Part shown: positions 44,213-55,351 of the stretch, piece after piece
Layout of the letters: each line of letters starts with the position of its first letter
Numbering within the stretch: position 1 is the stretch's first letter
NCBI GenBank assembly: GCA_034231615.1
Contig: CM067319.1
Coordinates: forward strand, 8,790,391 to 8,854,390
Length of the DNA: 64,000 bases
Origin: Meghimatium bilineatum
Taxonomy: Eukaryota; Mollusca; Gastropoda; Stylommatophora; Philomycidae
Direction: 5' to 3'
Notes under the pieces: model-generated
What the model saw: the letters and a program-made list of their open reading frames with translations, nothing else
What the model was told of the DNA's origin: nothing
The model's database searches: none
Position numbers and translations under genes: made by a program

Positions 44213-44449
44213 CCAAAAACCGAATGAATATGTTGTTTGTTTGTTATTTTTAATTCAATATTTGTTTGTGTTGTGTGTATTTTCTGTTCAATTGTGGCAG
44301 CAGCGTAGACAATATCAGGGTTTTTTCCTCATTTATATTCATTATTTTTTACTTATTTATCAGCTTTTTAGTAGAAGTAACATTTTTCTATCTTATCTTT
44401 TGTGTTATGTAATATTCCAACTGAGTTAAAGGTTGTCAGCAAACATATT

Positions 44450-44800
44450 CTTTCTATCTATTTATACGCTGTGGCCCTTGTTTGCCTTTCCGCTTCAGGA
44501 GTAAAATTCTCAGGAGCTGGCCTTCTTTTGTGCTTGTTTCTGTGGCTTCTTTGATTTCTGTGATCCATCTTTTACATGGTCTGCCTCTGGCTTTATAGCC
44601 GTGATGTCTACGTGTCATGGCCATTTGTGGCATGCTGTCTGTTGTTAGTCTGGAAGCATATGAAAACCATTTGATCTGTTTTTTGATGTGTTCCAATACT
44701 GGTATTGTTTTGGTTATCTGTCTGATGTTATTGTTTCTAATTCTATCTCTTAATGACACTCTGAAAAACATCTTCACATATAGTAAATCCATTATATGAA
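44450..44800 (-). mobile_element. LINE C-terminal fragment
   Basis: The minus strand reads FFRVSLRDRIRNNNIRQITK, EHIKKQIKWF and YKARGRPCKRWITEIKEA: the thumb and C-terminal signature of a third LINE type (RRMLGVTRRDRIRN-like). Open over 144 codons but without RT motifs. Confidence 0.7.
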
Positions 44801-44914
44801 CTAAACTGTAGATATTGTTACCACTATGAGGAGACTTCAATGAACACCTACTTCTGCTACTCCCAACCATCCACAGCATACTCTGCAAATCTACATCACA
44901 ACAGAGGAGAGCCT

Positions 44915-44990
44915 GTGCTTTTGTCAGAAAGGCTATGGGCTGTTAAGAGCTACTTTCTCACAGCTGAAGGGGCTTTATTTAAAATCAGTC
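44915..44990. repeat. Short dispersed repeat U3, copy 1
   Basis: GTCAGAAAGGCTATGGGCTG and AGAGCTACTTTCTCACAGCT recur at 51740-51795. Function unknown. Confidence 0.5.
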
Positions 44991-45384
44991 ATACTTTTAT
45001 GTGCTATGAATGTGATTCCATTGTCTTGAAATTTTACTGTTAAACTAATATCGTTCCTATTAATCTATAATGTTTCCTTTCAGTTCCCTGTGGAACATAG
45101 GATTAAAACTGTTGCTTTCCAATGATTTCTGTGCTGTCCTCTTCAGCTGTAGCCATTAGGCCCCAATTAATTTGACCTCATCCTCTGTTATTTTCAATTT
45201 GTTCCTCTGTTTGTTTTCTTTTCCTTGTGGGCTTCAGTCCAGCTCCTGTTTGGTTATGTTGTCAGGCTTCTTTCTGAGGGTATCCTATCTATCTGCATTT
45301 TCTACTTTTTACCTCATCCTCCACCAGACAATGTGTGTTCTCTTCCACAACTCATCATTTGTTATAAACGGCGTATGTTGAAAG

Positions 45385-45640
45385 GGTTCAAAAGGGGAGC
45401 AAAGAATAGCAACACTGTTTACCTGCCACAAGTGTGTTAGGAGATGACTAAGGAGGTTTTGGGGTGGATTTGACTGTTCCATCCCTTAGAGGGTCAAATT
45501 GACATAAGCTATACCAAAGTCTCATGTGTCAGGCTGAAAGGCACAAATATAGCAGCCAATCTGTAAACTATGACAACACATTCCGTTCTCTGGACTACAT
45601 CTTGCTAATAGCAGAAGTTTGAGAATGAACGCAAAAGAAG
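45385..45640 (+). mobile_element. SINE-A copy
   Basis: From GGGTTCAAAAGGGGAGCAAA to GAGAATGAACGCAAAAGAAG. The GAAA tetraloop head is mutated. It lies 100 bp before the candidate microexon. Confidence 0.85.
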
Positions 45641-45742
45641 TTAAAATCCAGTGTATGAATGAATATTATAACACAATGATCACGCAGTGTCATAAAAAAA
45701 CTGACAGTTGCAGGAGTAAATATCTGTTGCATGTTGTTACAG

Positions 45743-45775
45743 CTATTTCTTGATGAACCAGAGAAAGGGAAGAAG
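45743..45775 (+). CDS. Candidate ArfGAP microexon (11 codons)
   Basis: A 33-nt segment reading LFLDEPEKGKK sits between a good acceptor (TTGTTACAG) and a GTCAGA donor. It is in phase 0 on both sides, so inclusion or skipping keeps the frame. It would be inserted between HGSK (exon 3) and LHIESHH (exon 5), a spot where ArfGAP2/3 proteins have a short variable linker. It begins with the same L-x-[LI]-[DE] pattern as exon 5. It could be a cassette microexon or a chance match; transcript data would decide. Confidence 0.5.
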
Positions 45776-46133
45776 GTCAGAAAAATGGGCATTGCTTTTA
45801 TAATTTTCTCCTTTTATTTATTGTATTTGCTGTTAACTAGATTATCAGCCAACTTTTTGGGGGGCTTACCTTATATTTAACTTTTTTATTTATCATTCAA
45901 TGATGTATTCTGTTGGTCTGTAGATTGTTATACAAGGTTCTGTTATACAGATATTTATGCTATATGAGGCATTTCATTTATAGCTATTCTATATGGTTAT
46001 ATTTAATATATGAATTTATATTCCATTTTATTGTTTTTTGTTATATGATGTATTTTACATATATTCAGCTCCATAATATATAATCTGTCATGATAAATTC
46101 CATTACATGGCATAACACTCAGTTACATAATAT

Positions 46134-46288
46134 TCTGCCGAAGACGGATGTGTCGGGCCATTGGTGCAAATAAAACAGACACAGTGCATTTCCATTATCT
46201 GGACTACATCTTGCTGGAAATCTTGTAGGAACGTGGTCCTTCTGCAAGGGAAATCCAGCGGGAGTTTGAGAATGAACGTTGACGACGA
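46134..46288 (+). mobile_element. SINE-B copy in the tandem array
   Basis: 155 bp, flanked by AGTTACATAATAT at 46121-46133 and 46289-46301. Head CTGCCGAAGACGGATGTGTC, tail GAATGAACGTTGACGACGA. Confidence 0.88.
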
Positions 46289-46352
46289 AGTTACATAATA
46301 TATTCCATTATATAGCATTCAGTTACATAATATATTACATTACATCACATTC

Positions 46353-46514
46353 TGCAATACACTAAACCAGTTAAGGGAAGAACACTGGCCCACAGAGATG
46401 GATACCCACAGAAAGATATATGGGAGCACTGAGGAGCTTTCAAATACAGCAGCATTTATTAAGAAAACGGGACTTGCTGTGTAGACATGTCAAACTCCGA
46501 ACGAGAAGAAGAAG
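46353..46514 (+). mobile_element. 5'-truncated LINE-N relative
   Basis: The last 40 codons (EHWPTEMD-like, IYGSTEELSNTAAFIKKTGL) and stop, then TGTCAAACTCCGAACGAGAA tail. Flanked by ACATCACATTC at 46342-46352 and 46515-46525. Same subfamily as 24224-24661. Confidence 0.88.
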
Positions 46515-47081
46515 ACATCACATTCAGTTACATAATATATTCCATTGCATCACATTTAGTTACACAATGTATTCCATTACATGTCATTCAGTTGCATAAT
46601 ATATTCCATCACCTGACATAGTAAAGGACATCATCAATTGTTATGCTACATAACATCATGTATTCAGTCACAACATGTATTCAGTTACATCATGTATTCA
46701 GTTACATGTTTTAGAGCAGTGGTTCTCAGCTTGGACCATGGAAAATGTCAGAAGGAAGAATGAAGAAATATTTGTTAATTGGGGGTTTACAGGAAGGTGA
46801 CCACTTGAACATTAACAAAAATCATAGCGATTAAAAAAGCTTGGTGATGTAAAGAAAATCAATATCCTTTTTTTTAAGGGGCCACGGAAGACAATGAATA
46901 CCAGAACCGGGTCACGGGCTATAAAAGGAGGTTGAGAACCACAGCTAGATTAAGACATATATATCAAATATTGAGTGATTGCTTAATATTTGTAATGCTT
47001 AAATAATTGCTGCATGGCCACAACTGCTGAATCTAATTTGCAGAAGGCAGTGTTGCTTATAGCACAGACAGAATCTTCTTT

Positions 47082-47190
47082 GTTCATTCTCAAACTCTTG
47101 CAGATTAGCAGGATGTAGTGGAGAGAATGAAATGTAGTTTTGTTTACAGCTTGGCTGTGATATTGCTCCTTTGTGCTCTGATCTAAGGGA
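47082..47190 (-). mobile_element. SINE-A 3' fragment
   Basis: TTTGTTCATTCTCAAACTCT through the GATTAGCAGGATGTAG hairpin to the TTTACAGC block; the head half is missing. Confidence 0.7.
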
Positions 47191-47332
47191 TGTTTAGGTT
47201 GCCTCAAAATTATATGTGGAAATCAGTCTTCAAGAAGGGCTTGAGGACTTTATTAAGGACCACAAATTTTGATTTTTGTGTGCAGAGTATCAAATTATGT
47301 GTGTGGCACTTTCTGACGACCTACACAGCCAT

Positions 47333-47490
47333 TCATACGCACAACTTAGAGGTAGCACTGGCTGTGATTTCTGGCTACCCACACGATGATTCATATGCAC
47401 AACTTAGAGATAGCACTGGCTGTGATTCCTAGCTACCCACATGACCATTCATACACACAACTTAGAGGTAGCACTGGCTGTGATTACTAA
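47333..47490. repeat. 58-bp tandem repeat, about 2.7 units
   Basis: Unit begins CATACGCACAACTTAGAGGT and contains AGCACTGGCTGTGATT. Intron 4. Confidence 0.85.
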
Positions 47491-47689
47491 TATGGTCTTC
47501 TGTTCTCATACTTTTTACCTCTTGATCAGAGACAAGTAACTAATGGCCACCAGTCATGATGGATTATTAAAAGCAGCAGAAAATTGTACGTTTGTAAAGA
47601 TTTAAAGATTTGTTTATTCTTGTAGTTTACCTGAAAATCTAGCAAGACTAAATAGATCAGCATCATGAAACCCATAATCCCTCTGTGTC

Positions 47690-47890
47690 GCAGGGGTTCA
47701 ACTCTAGAAACATCCACACAAAAATCCCAGCTCTCAGTTCTTTAATTAAGTGTGGAGAATCTCACTCCTACCCAGTCGTTAATATTATTGATCCATTCTT
47801 TAGCATGTCCCCCTCTCCCCTCTTATTCTTCCACCTACAACTGTTCCCAGCAGGATAGTTTTGTATTCCTGATAGAGTCATTTACATAGA
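47690..47890 (-). mobile_element. LINE-T 3' fragment
   Basis: Plus-strand CGCAGGGGTTCAACTCTAGA, CATCCACACAAAAATCCC and the CCACCTACAACTGTTCCCAG block match other LINE-T 3' ends in reverse. Confidence 0.6.
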
Positions 47891-47899
47891 AGAATAATT

Positions 47900-48105
47900 A
47901 TGGCTGTTGGTAGTGTATCTTATTCAGGACATAGCGATCAACCAAACTTATTGGCTGTAGTGCTTTTCTAAGCAATATAAATATCTTAAGTAGACTGCCT
48001 TGCTTTCTAAACCATTTGGATGCATACCTGCTTGCAGCAGAGTTTTTAACTTGGTATCTTTGCCATCTGAGATGCGCTCTGTAGCACTCCACCACAGCTG
48101 GTGAA
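47900..48105 (-). mobile_element. tRNA-derived SINE tS4, copy 2
   Basis: Same body as 43990-44212, with head GTGGTGGAGTGCTACAGAGC on the minus strand. Confidence 0.6.
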
Positions 48106-48415
48106 TAATTATAGATCAGTGCATTAAAATTTTGTAATAGTAAAAGCTTTTAAAGCAATGCTTTACTTAATTCACTTTTAATTTTTGCATTTGTACACGC
48201 CATTAGTAAGATATATATATTCCTGTTGCACCTGTTATTGATCTTGTGAGTCACATCCATCATCGTCATGGATCGTTGATTATATTTGTTATAATAACAA
48301 AAATACTGTTGTCAAGAAATACAGAAAGGGGCCTAATATACTATATATATATATATAAATGTTTGTTTTTGTCCATTGTAAATGATGACCATTTGTTACA
48401 TCCACTTTTGAAAAT

Positions 48416-49260
48416 TCAGTTAGAATTATGTCCTTGATTATGAGTTCGTAGATGGCTAATATGCCCTATTCGAGCTGCAAATGTTCTTGGACAGTTCGGG
48501 CATGCAATGACCACTATAGAAGGATTTTTTTCTATCTGTGACTTTCTTCCTACTCTCCACTGTTGAGCTGCTACATTTCTCGTCTTTTTACAAGATGATG
48601 CACCCATTTTTTTTATTGTATAGCGCCATGAAGATCTACTTTGTGCAAGTTCATCAATGGCATTTTGTGATAAAATACTACCTAGGTATGTGAATCTATA
48701 TTCACAACTTTCATTGCTATGTCATTTACATTTATGCAGGGCTTGAGATAGCTTTTGCCAGGTGCTGGCTGTAACAGGACTTGTTTCCTCTGTGTTGATA
48801 GTAAACCCAAGGCTGGTACAGGATTTGGAGAATCTGTCTATAATAATATGTAGATCAGCCTCAGAGTTGACATTTAGAGCACAATCGTCGGCAAATAGGA
48901 GATCCCTGATTGTGTGTGATGTAACTTTGGGTTTTGCTCAGAGTAACCGAAGTGAACAATTTTCCATCTATGCGATATATGATGTCTACTCCCAAGTCTA
49001 GATCTCTGAACGTATCATCTAACATAGCAGAGAACATGATGCTAAATAGGTCAGGTGCTAATATACATCCCTGTTTTACTCCATTTGAGACAGGAAACAT
49101 TTCAGATAACTCTCCATCATCCTGAACTCCAGCTTGCATTCCATCATGCATTTGCTGCACCATTGAGATAAATTTATGTGGACATCCATATTTTGCCATA
49201 ATCTTCCACAGCCCCTCTCTACTTACTGTGTCAAATGCTTTTGTTAAGTCTAAAATGCTG
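48416..49260 (-). mobile_element. LINE fragment: RT core and C-terminal C2H2 finger
   Basis: The minus strand reads AFDTVSREGLWKIMAKYGCP-like codons, MVQQMHDGMQAGV, FPVSNGVKQGCILAPDLFSI and YRIDGKLF (RT, 48861-49260). After damage it ends with CPNCPRTFAARIGHISHLRT (a C2H2 finger, 48416-48500). That RT-plus-finger order is typical of a LINE family common in invertebrates. The catalytic YADD region is shifted out of frame. Confidence 0.8.
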
Positions 49261-49817
49261 TGTATAGGTCACAGTGTTGTTACTGATAGTTTTCTTGAAG
49301 TTGTCTTTCAAAAGAAAAAAAAAATCATATCAGTTCCACATTATTTTCTGAAACCACAGATGAATTTTTATTAATCAAGACCGTTCCGTTCTTTCTCAGG
49401 TTGTTATATGGACTGTTACATTTTTTGTTAGAAAGATGTTTTTAAATTAATAATTTTTTTCTGTATTGTTGGTTTTCTTATTATTTTATGTCTGTTCAGA
49501 TGCAGATTATCGATTGAAATGTCAGCAATTTTCATCCTTATTCATTTTATTATCATCTTTCTATTAGTAGTAGTAGATATTTGTAACACGTTAAATTATT
49601 CACTGTAATTATTGTGGTAGTGTTGTTACTGTGACTTATACCTGATCCTTGCATATTCTCTTCATTTTTGGTAATTGTATAGAAATTAATGATTGTGAGC
49701 TATCTGGCCATCAACTTAATTGGGTACCAAGTTCTGTGCCCAAGTTATTACTTAATTAACACTACTCAGCGCAAAATTTAATGTCTCTAATTGTTACACT
49801 TGATGTCAAGTACTCAC

Positions 49818-49897
49818 GCGCCTGTTGCCATGGCCCAAAAGGGGAGCAAATAATAGCAACATTCTTTACCTTCCACGCATGTTGTAACGGGCGACTT
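49818..49897 (+). mobile_element. SINE-A 5' fragment
   Basis: CGCGCCTGTTGCCATGGCCC to TAACGGGCGACTTA; only the first 80 bp remain. Confidence 0.75.
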
Positions 49898-50255
49898 ATT
49901 AATTTTTTTAAAAAAAAGTTTAAAAAAAATATTTCTAATTAATTGTGGAATTAATCTAATATTGCATTTTGTTACAATTTTTTTATTGTAATTTTTTTGA
50001 CAGTTGGAGTATATAGATATAATCTGCAACATAAATTCTTAAGTTGTGTATTTTGTAGGAATTTTGTCTTATTTTGTAACAGTTGCACAAATAATTTTTA
50101 TATAATAATTTTAAAAATAGAATCAGATAATGAACAAAAAATAGTTCAAAAGATATAGAGGATTCATTTAATTGTACTTGAGAATCCAAAAAGGTTTTTT
50201 GTCATTTGATAAAAAGTATCACCTTGAGATTATAAGCTTTTGTCTGTGGATTCCA

Positions 50256-50408
50256 TGGCTAAAGATGGATGTGTCGGGCCATTGTCGCACATAAAATGGC
50301 AACACAACACATTTCCATTCTCTGGACTAATCCTGCTGGAAATCTAGTTGAATCATTGTCCTGTTACAAGAGAGATCCAACGGAAGTTTGGGAATGAACG
50401 ATGAAGTA
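50256..50408 (+). mobile_element. SINE-B copy with target-site duplication
   Basis: Flanked by TGTGGATTCCA at 50245-50255 and 50409-50419. The (GAA)n tail is reduced to GATGAAGTA. Confidence 0.9.
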
Positions 50409-50755
50409 TGTGGATTCCAAATAAATGCCTGCCTTACAAATATTACCATATGCCTTTAATATGATGGATTTCTTGTGTCAGGGCAGCCATGGACTTGTTC
50501 GGTGTGCACTTTTGATAATCTGGACCCTTCTGAATTTTTCTTGTTCTTTCTCTGTTTTTATTTTTCAAGCTACTTTCTCTTTATCTACACCATATCAGGA
50601 AAATGGGGGCGTAATAAACAATTCTCGGTAGAAATAAGTAAATATTGTCTATTATTAACATAATGATCAGTTTCTGTGGTAGAGGGGAATTGGTGGGTTC
50701 AACTCACTAGCACATTAGTTGAACTTGTTCATGGTCCGAAATCTAATCATCCACA

Positions 50756-50942
50756 TTGTATTGTCCTATTAGGATAGCAATGTCCTATTCTGGGGGCAAT
50801 GACCTATTAAAATAGCAATGTCCTATTCTGGTAGCAATGACCTATTAAAATAGCAATGTCCTATTAGGGTGGAAATGACCTATTATAATAGCATTGTCCT
50901 ATTAGGGTGGAAATGACCTATTATAATAGCATTGTCCTATTA
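50756..50942. repeat. 38-bp tandem repeat, about 5 units, next to exon 5
   Basis: Unit GTCCTATTAGGGTGGAAATG then ACCTATTATAATAGCAAT. It ends about 50 bp before the exon 5 acceptor. Confidence 0.9.
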
Positions 50943-50994
50943 GATGACAAACTTTAATTCTTGTAATGTGTTTTGTCTTCGCTTGTGCTTACAG

Positions 50995-51178
50995 CTCCAC
51001 ATTGAAAGCCACCATGACCCAGCATCACCAGAAGTTAAAGAGGTGGATTTCTTCTCTGAACACTCACAAGAAACAGCCAGCAACTTTTCTACTTACCCTG
51101 TAGAAGATAATGCTAGACTTGGAGTGGTGTCATCTCCTATAGCTAAGCCAATTAATGGAAGTGGAAAAGAAATTGAAG
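50995..51178 (+). CDS. ArfGAP exon 5: DFF linker segment
   Basis: The acceptor is TGCTTACAG. The exon begins in phase 0, ends with one spare base (phase 1) and has donor GTATGA. It encodes 61 codons starting LHIESHHDPASPEVKEVDFF, followed by SEHSQE and a Ser/Pro-rich stretch ending GKEIE. The EVDFFSEH block corresponds to the acidic DFF motif just after the GAP domain in ArfGAP2/3 proteins. The rest is a low-complexity linker. Confidence 0.93.
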
Positions 51179-51249
51179 GTATGAATAATTTTATCTTAAT
51201 TTAGTTTGTATTTTTTTTCTCTGTACATGTGGCAACCCTGACCTGGACT

Positions 51250-51325
51250 TCTAGTTCAGGGCCCAAAAGAATATGGTCGCTGTCTTCTTTTCAGGCATGT
51301 CGTAGGAGACAGCTAAGGAAAGTAT
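51250..51325 (+). mobile_element. SINE-A-like 5' fragment
   Basis: Begins CAGGGCCCAAAAGAATATGG and ends CATGTCGTAGGAGACAGCTA, a diverged head of the SINE-A type. Confidence 0.45.
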
Positions 51326-51334
51326 AGGCTGATA

Positions 51335-51625
51335 GTCTGTCACCTATACAAAAAAAATCATAGTGACTGCATGTCTTGCTTCAATTTCTTACTTTTTGTC
51401 TTCTGTCAAAATCCCCATGAATGAATGACAAAGTGATGCAGGTCAGTGGACATTGCACCATTGCCCTTTTATGACAGGTTCCTAGGTGATTGGGAATTCT
51501 AGATGAACCATCACTCAGATGGTCAACATATCTAGCTGAAGAATGATCAATTAGTTGGCCCAGAAGTATATGCTATGCTCTTGGCAGGATGTGATAACCC
51601 TGAGTTGCTGCCTCATTGGAAAGCA
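51335..51625. repeat. Unclassified dispersed repeat U2, copy 2
   Basis: Matches 38311-38600 (both in introns of the same gene). Directly follows the SINE-A-like head, so U2 may be the body of a larger element. Confidence 0.65.
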
Positions 51626-52014
51626 TCCCTAAACATGCATACATAACCCCCCTAATACAACTAAGTCAGAGTCAACTCACTTTATACGAGTCCAGGTATC
51701 GCTACAGTTACTCTACTGTGTAGAACCTGTAATTTTGTCAGAAAGGCTATGGACTGTCAAGAGCTACTGCTCACAGCTAAAGGGATTGCATCTTCACCAT
51801 CATCATCTCTCTATACTGAAGTCAGATATTTATTGTCCTTCATTTCACTAGATTACATTCTGGTAACTGTCAACAATTGCATTGGTGGTATTGTTAGTGA
51901 GATCTCTGTACAAACACAACTCTGTTGACTTTGCTCTTCGTCAGAAAGTAGATTCTCTACATTATGCTGATGATGCAATTGGATTTATTAGTAGTGTCTC
52001 GCTTGTGTGTGGGA

Positions 52015-52255
52015 TGAAAAGGGAGTTAAAAAAACATAGCAACTTTACTTACCATGCATGTCATAAGAGGCAACTTAGGAGCTATTGGAGTGGTGTTGGC
52101 TGTCCAATCTCATTAAGGATCAAAGTGACTCCGAAGCCATGCTGAAGTCTTATGTAGCCAAAGACGCAGATATCACATCAAGTGGTATACCATAACACAG
52201 TGCATTACATTCTACGTTCTGTGGACTACATTCTCTTAATCTGCAGGAGTTTTAT
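52015..52255 (+). mobile_element. SINE-A copy, diverged
   Basis: From TGGGATGAAAAGGGAGTTAA through TGCATGTCATAAGAGGCAAC to TAATCTGCAGGAGTTT; tail replaced by a LINE end. Confidence 0.75.
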
Positions 52256-52289
52256 AACAGTCAGTCAGTTCCTCTTTTGCCAAGTTTGG

Positions 52290-52745
52290 CACATAGGACG
52301 GATGTCATACCATCCCTGTCGGTCAGTTGTCAAGGGTTGCAGGTCTTGTGCATTTATGCCTTTTGATTTTAATTCATTCATAAATGTTCTTCTGATTGTT
52401 GTTTTTGGTCTTTCCCTGTTTTATTTTCCCGTCTGGTGTTCACATGAAGACTTGTCGTGTAATTCTGTCTTTCTTCATTCTAAGTACGTGGTCGATGTAT
52501 GTCCAGTGACGTTTTCTGATGATGTTCGTCACATATTCTTGTTTTGTCTCCTCTCTTAGTATGTCGTTTGATTTGAAGTCTTTCCAATTATAATTTGTGA
52601 TTTTTCTGAGGCATCTATTCTCGAAGGTAACTAACTTTTTATTCATTATTGTGGTAGATTTCCAACTTTTACATCCATATGTCAATGATGGAATCACGCT
52701 TGCATTGAATAGTCGCAGTTTGATGTGTTTACTTGCGATCGTTGA
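52290..52745 (-). mobile_element. LINE C-terminal fragment
   Basis: The minus strand reads LTYGCKSWKSTTIMNKKLVT, ENRCLRKITNYNWKD, WTYIDHVLRMKKDRI and a GKTKNNNQKNIYE-type end. It is the C-terminus of a LINE of the kind with RHW-IGHVLRM motifs. The frame is intact for 85 codons then lost. Confidence 0.72.
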
Positions 52746-52894
52746 TCTCCAGATGATTTAGAACAAACGCAGAAGTCTAAACATATAGATAGATGTAGAA
52801 GATTTGAGTAATCTCACCCGCATAGCTAAAGATAAAAACAGTTGGAGGAGTGTTTGTGTTGATGCATCCAATACAATATGCTTACTTTCTTTGG

Positions 52895-53030
52895 CAGTAT
52901 TTATTCTCAAACTCTCGCTTGTAGCAGGACCATGGTCCTACTAGATTTCCAGCAGGATTAGTCCATAGAATGGAAATGTGTTGTTACCGTTTTACTTGCA
53001 CAAATAGCCAGACACGTCCATCTTTGCAGA
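52895..53030 (-). mobile_element. SINE-B copy near exon 6
   Basis: Minus orientation: ATTCTCAAACTCTCGCTTGT to CACGTCCATCTTTGCAG. Internally shortened. About 130 bp before the exon 6 acceptor. Confidence 0.78.
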
Positions 53031-53160
53031 AATATGCTGATGACCCTAATGTTTATATGTTTAATGGATATGGATGCAATAATACATGTGGATGGTTGTG
53101 TAACTTAGCACAAATGTTCCATCCACAGATATTTAAACATGTTTCATTGTCTGATCTTAG

Positions 53161-53282
53161 ATCCTTCAGATGGCCCCAATGTTGAAGCTGCACTTAGTAC
53201 ATCACCCTCACAAGCTGCAAGTCAGGCAGAGTCCAGGAAGACCATAATTGGAAATAAGAAGACGCCAGGTGCCAAGAAAGGG
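53161..53282 (+). CDS. ArfGAP exon 6: basic linker
   Basis: It starts after TGATCTTAG. Two bases complete an Asp codon split with exon 5, then 40 codons run from PSDGPNVEAA to TPGAKKG. The donor is GTCAGG, phase 0. The Lys-rich end joins exon 7 to give KKGKGLGAQ, the conserved lysine-rich motif of ArfGAP2/3 linked to coatomer and membrane binding in the family. A second possible acceptor lies 8 bases downstream (CCTTCAG) but would break the phase. Confidence 0.92.
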
Positions 53283-53600
53283 GTCAGGAAGTGTTGTGTT
53301 TGTTTTTGTAATAAAATGATATAGCATGTAAAACTTCTGCTAAAATATGGTGTAGAAAGTGAATGATTTCTGTGTGTGCTATTCAATAAATGGATTTCCT
53401 CTTGAAAGCAATGGCATACTACAAACTACAAAAGTAATGTGCCTAATAATTATATTTTGGATATTCTGAACATGCATATTTCTAGTGGCAATATACGGTT
53501 GTGAACATTGGACAACAAATAAAACAATAACAAAGAGAAAAAGTGGCTACAGAAGAATTTTAGTATACCATGGGCAGCTAAAATGACAAATCAAGAAGTG

Positions 53601-54500
53601 TTAACCTTCACCGAGCCTATATCAATCGCAGCCGCCGAGAAACAAAATGGCCGCGCGCGCTTTTGGCGGTCCGGCCCACCCGACGATAATATCGTGAGAT
53701 TTACACGTACCACAGTCCGTGCACATAGCTGGGGGCATGCGCAATCGAAGCCGGTACATCCCCCACTTCCGACATGATCGTTTTTGAGAATGGCTAGCTA
53801 TTCGTAAAAGTTTAAGAGCAATTAATCTGACCACATCTGTACACCGGTACGATGCCATGATGATGGATCGGTTTTACAGACCTTTATTTCATCGTATTTC
53901 GAATAAAATAACATTGAATCGTGGCTTGAATCATGGATTATTAGGTTATTTAGTTTCACAGCAGTGAATATACAGAATGCCGTGCTGGTTTGGGGACTTG
54001 TACGTTTGATATCGAATATTTTGAAGTGGCAGAAAAAATAACTCTAGGCCTAAGCTCAAAGAACGATTTTACTGCAAATCTACATGTTTTATACAGTTCC
54101 CCCGGCTATATTTTGATAATTTCGCAGTGAAAGAACATAAATACAACAGATTTGCGTGATTTAGTTGACAGTGTTGCCAAGGAATTCGATATGTAAGGTA
54201 AGTTATTTTTTCTTCTTATTTTTTTCCTCTTTATTTGTTATAAAATATATGTTTTTTTGTGAAAAACGTCTTTACCACTTTCTCATACGTCTGGTATCAC
54301 ACACACACGTACATAAATTACACCAATATATGCATAATTCAATTCTTTATTTATATGTGCAAATATTATTTAAATATCTCTAACAAACAAAAAATTATCA
54401 CATTTTCAAAACAGTCACCATCAATAATGCAAATTTTCAAAAAAGAATCCGGTGGCAGGGAGACGTTTCGTATTTTTTAATCTGGCTTGCTAAAGGTTAA
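53601..54500. mobile_element. Candidate piggyBac-like non-autonomous element (TTAA flanks)
   Basis: Flanked by TTAA at 53601-53604 and 54497-54500. Terminal inverted repeats: left CCTTCACCGAGCC, right (reversed) CCTTTAGCAAGCC, 10 of 13 matching. TTAA targets with CCYT ends are the piggyBac signature. The 892-bp body has no transposase frame. A similar right end (TTGCTAAAGGTTAA) occurs at 39500-39514. Its left 250 bp is CpG-rich, unlike its surroundings. Confidence 0.5.
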
Positions 54501-54736
54501 GATCAATAAATGTCGAAGAGGGCTGGCTCCCTAACATCATAACAAGAAAGCTGATTTTTTTAAGGTCATACAGAGACATAACATGGAAAGATTAATAGCT
54601 GAAGGCAGAGTTAACTGCAACAGGCAACTTCTGAATTTTCCTATCATTTTTCTTCAGTTATAAGAATCTATATTATGCTTTCTATTCAGTCTGGCCACTT
54701 ATTAAGATTGAATTCGGTATTCTCTTGTGTTTACAG

Positions 54737-55008
54737 AAGGGACTTGGGGCACAGCGTGTAAAGAAAGATTTTAACGAGATTGAAAGCCGAGCCCAACAGA
54801 TTGACAAAGAGAAGGAAGAATTGGCAAAGAATGTGGTAATTGAGGAATCAAAGACCAAGGAAGAGAAGGAGAAACAGATGGCCAACATGAGATTAGCCTA
54901 TCAGGATATGAGCTTGCAGAGAAAGAAAGAAGAGGAAAAGCTGATGAAGAGTGATCCAAAGAAAGCTGAACAATTTGAACGTCTGGGGATGGGATTCACT
55001 GGGAACAA
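54737..55008 (+). CDS. ArfGAP exon 7: charged coiled-coil-like segment
   Basis: 90 codons plus two bases, acceptor GTGTTTACAG, donor GTAAGA (phase 2). It starts KGLGAQRVKKDFNEIESRAQ and continues with a very charged Glu/Lys stretch, then MRLAYQDMSLQ and ERLGMGF. These match the family blocks LGAQK-NEIE, RLAYKD and RLGMGF in both order and spacing. The phase-2 end is completed by the first base of exon 8. Confidence 0.96.
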
Positions 55009-55089
55009 GTAAGAGAGTGTTGTGTTTGTAAGCTGTTTCTGTTGTCTTCCTGGTTCTGTTTCACGTTTTATGTCTTCTGTTTTATATCT

Positions 55090-55270
55090 TAGTTTCACAC
55101 CTTCTGTTTTATGTCTTCAGTTTCAGATCTTTTATTTCACATCTTTTGTTTTGCATTTCAGTTTCACATCTTCTGTTTTACATCTTAAGTTTCACATCTT
55201 CTGTTTTGCATGTTCAGTTTCGCATCTTCTGTTTTACATCTTCAGTTTCACATCTTCTGTTTATCTTCCA
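55090..55270. repeat. Degenerate TC-rich repeat downstream of exon 7
   Basis: Repeats of CATCTTCTGTTTTACATCTT with changes, about 21-36 bp units; pyrimidine-rich on the plus strand. Confidence 0.7.
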
Positions 55271-55351
55271 TCATCTCATATGTAAGTAAATCATGTGATT
55301 ACTTATTACATCTTGATATACTTAAGATTTGTTATCTATCTATACACCTGT

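Larger units (their letters stand above)
46080..46700. repeat. Degenerate ATTCCATTACAT / AGTTACATAATAT tandem array
   Basis: Low-identity repeats of about 26-32 bp built from CATTCAGTTACATAATATAT and ATTCCATTACAT. A SINE-B and a LINE-N tail have inserted inside. Confidence 0.75.
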
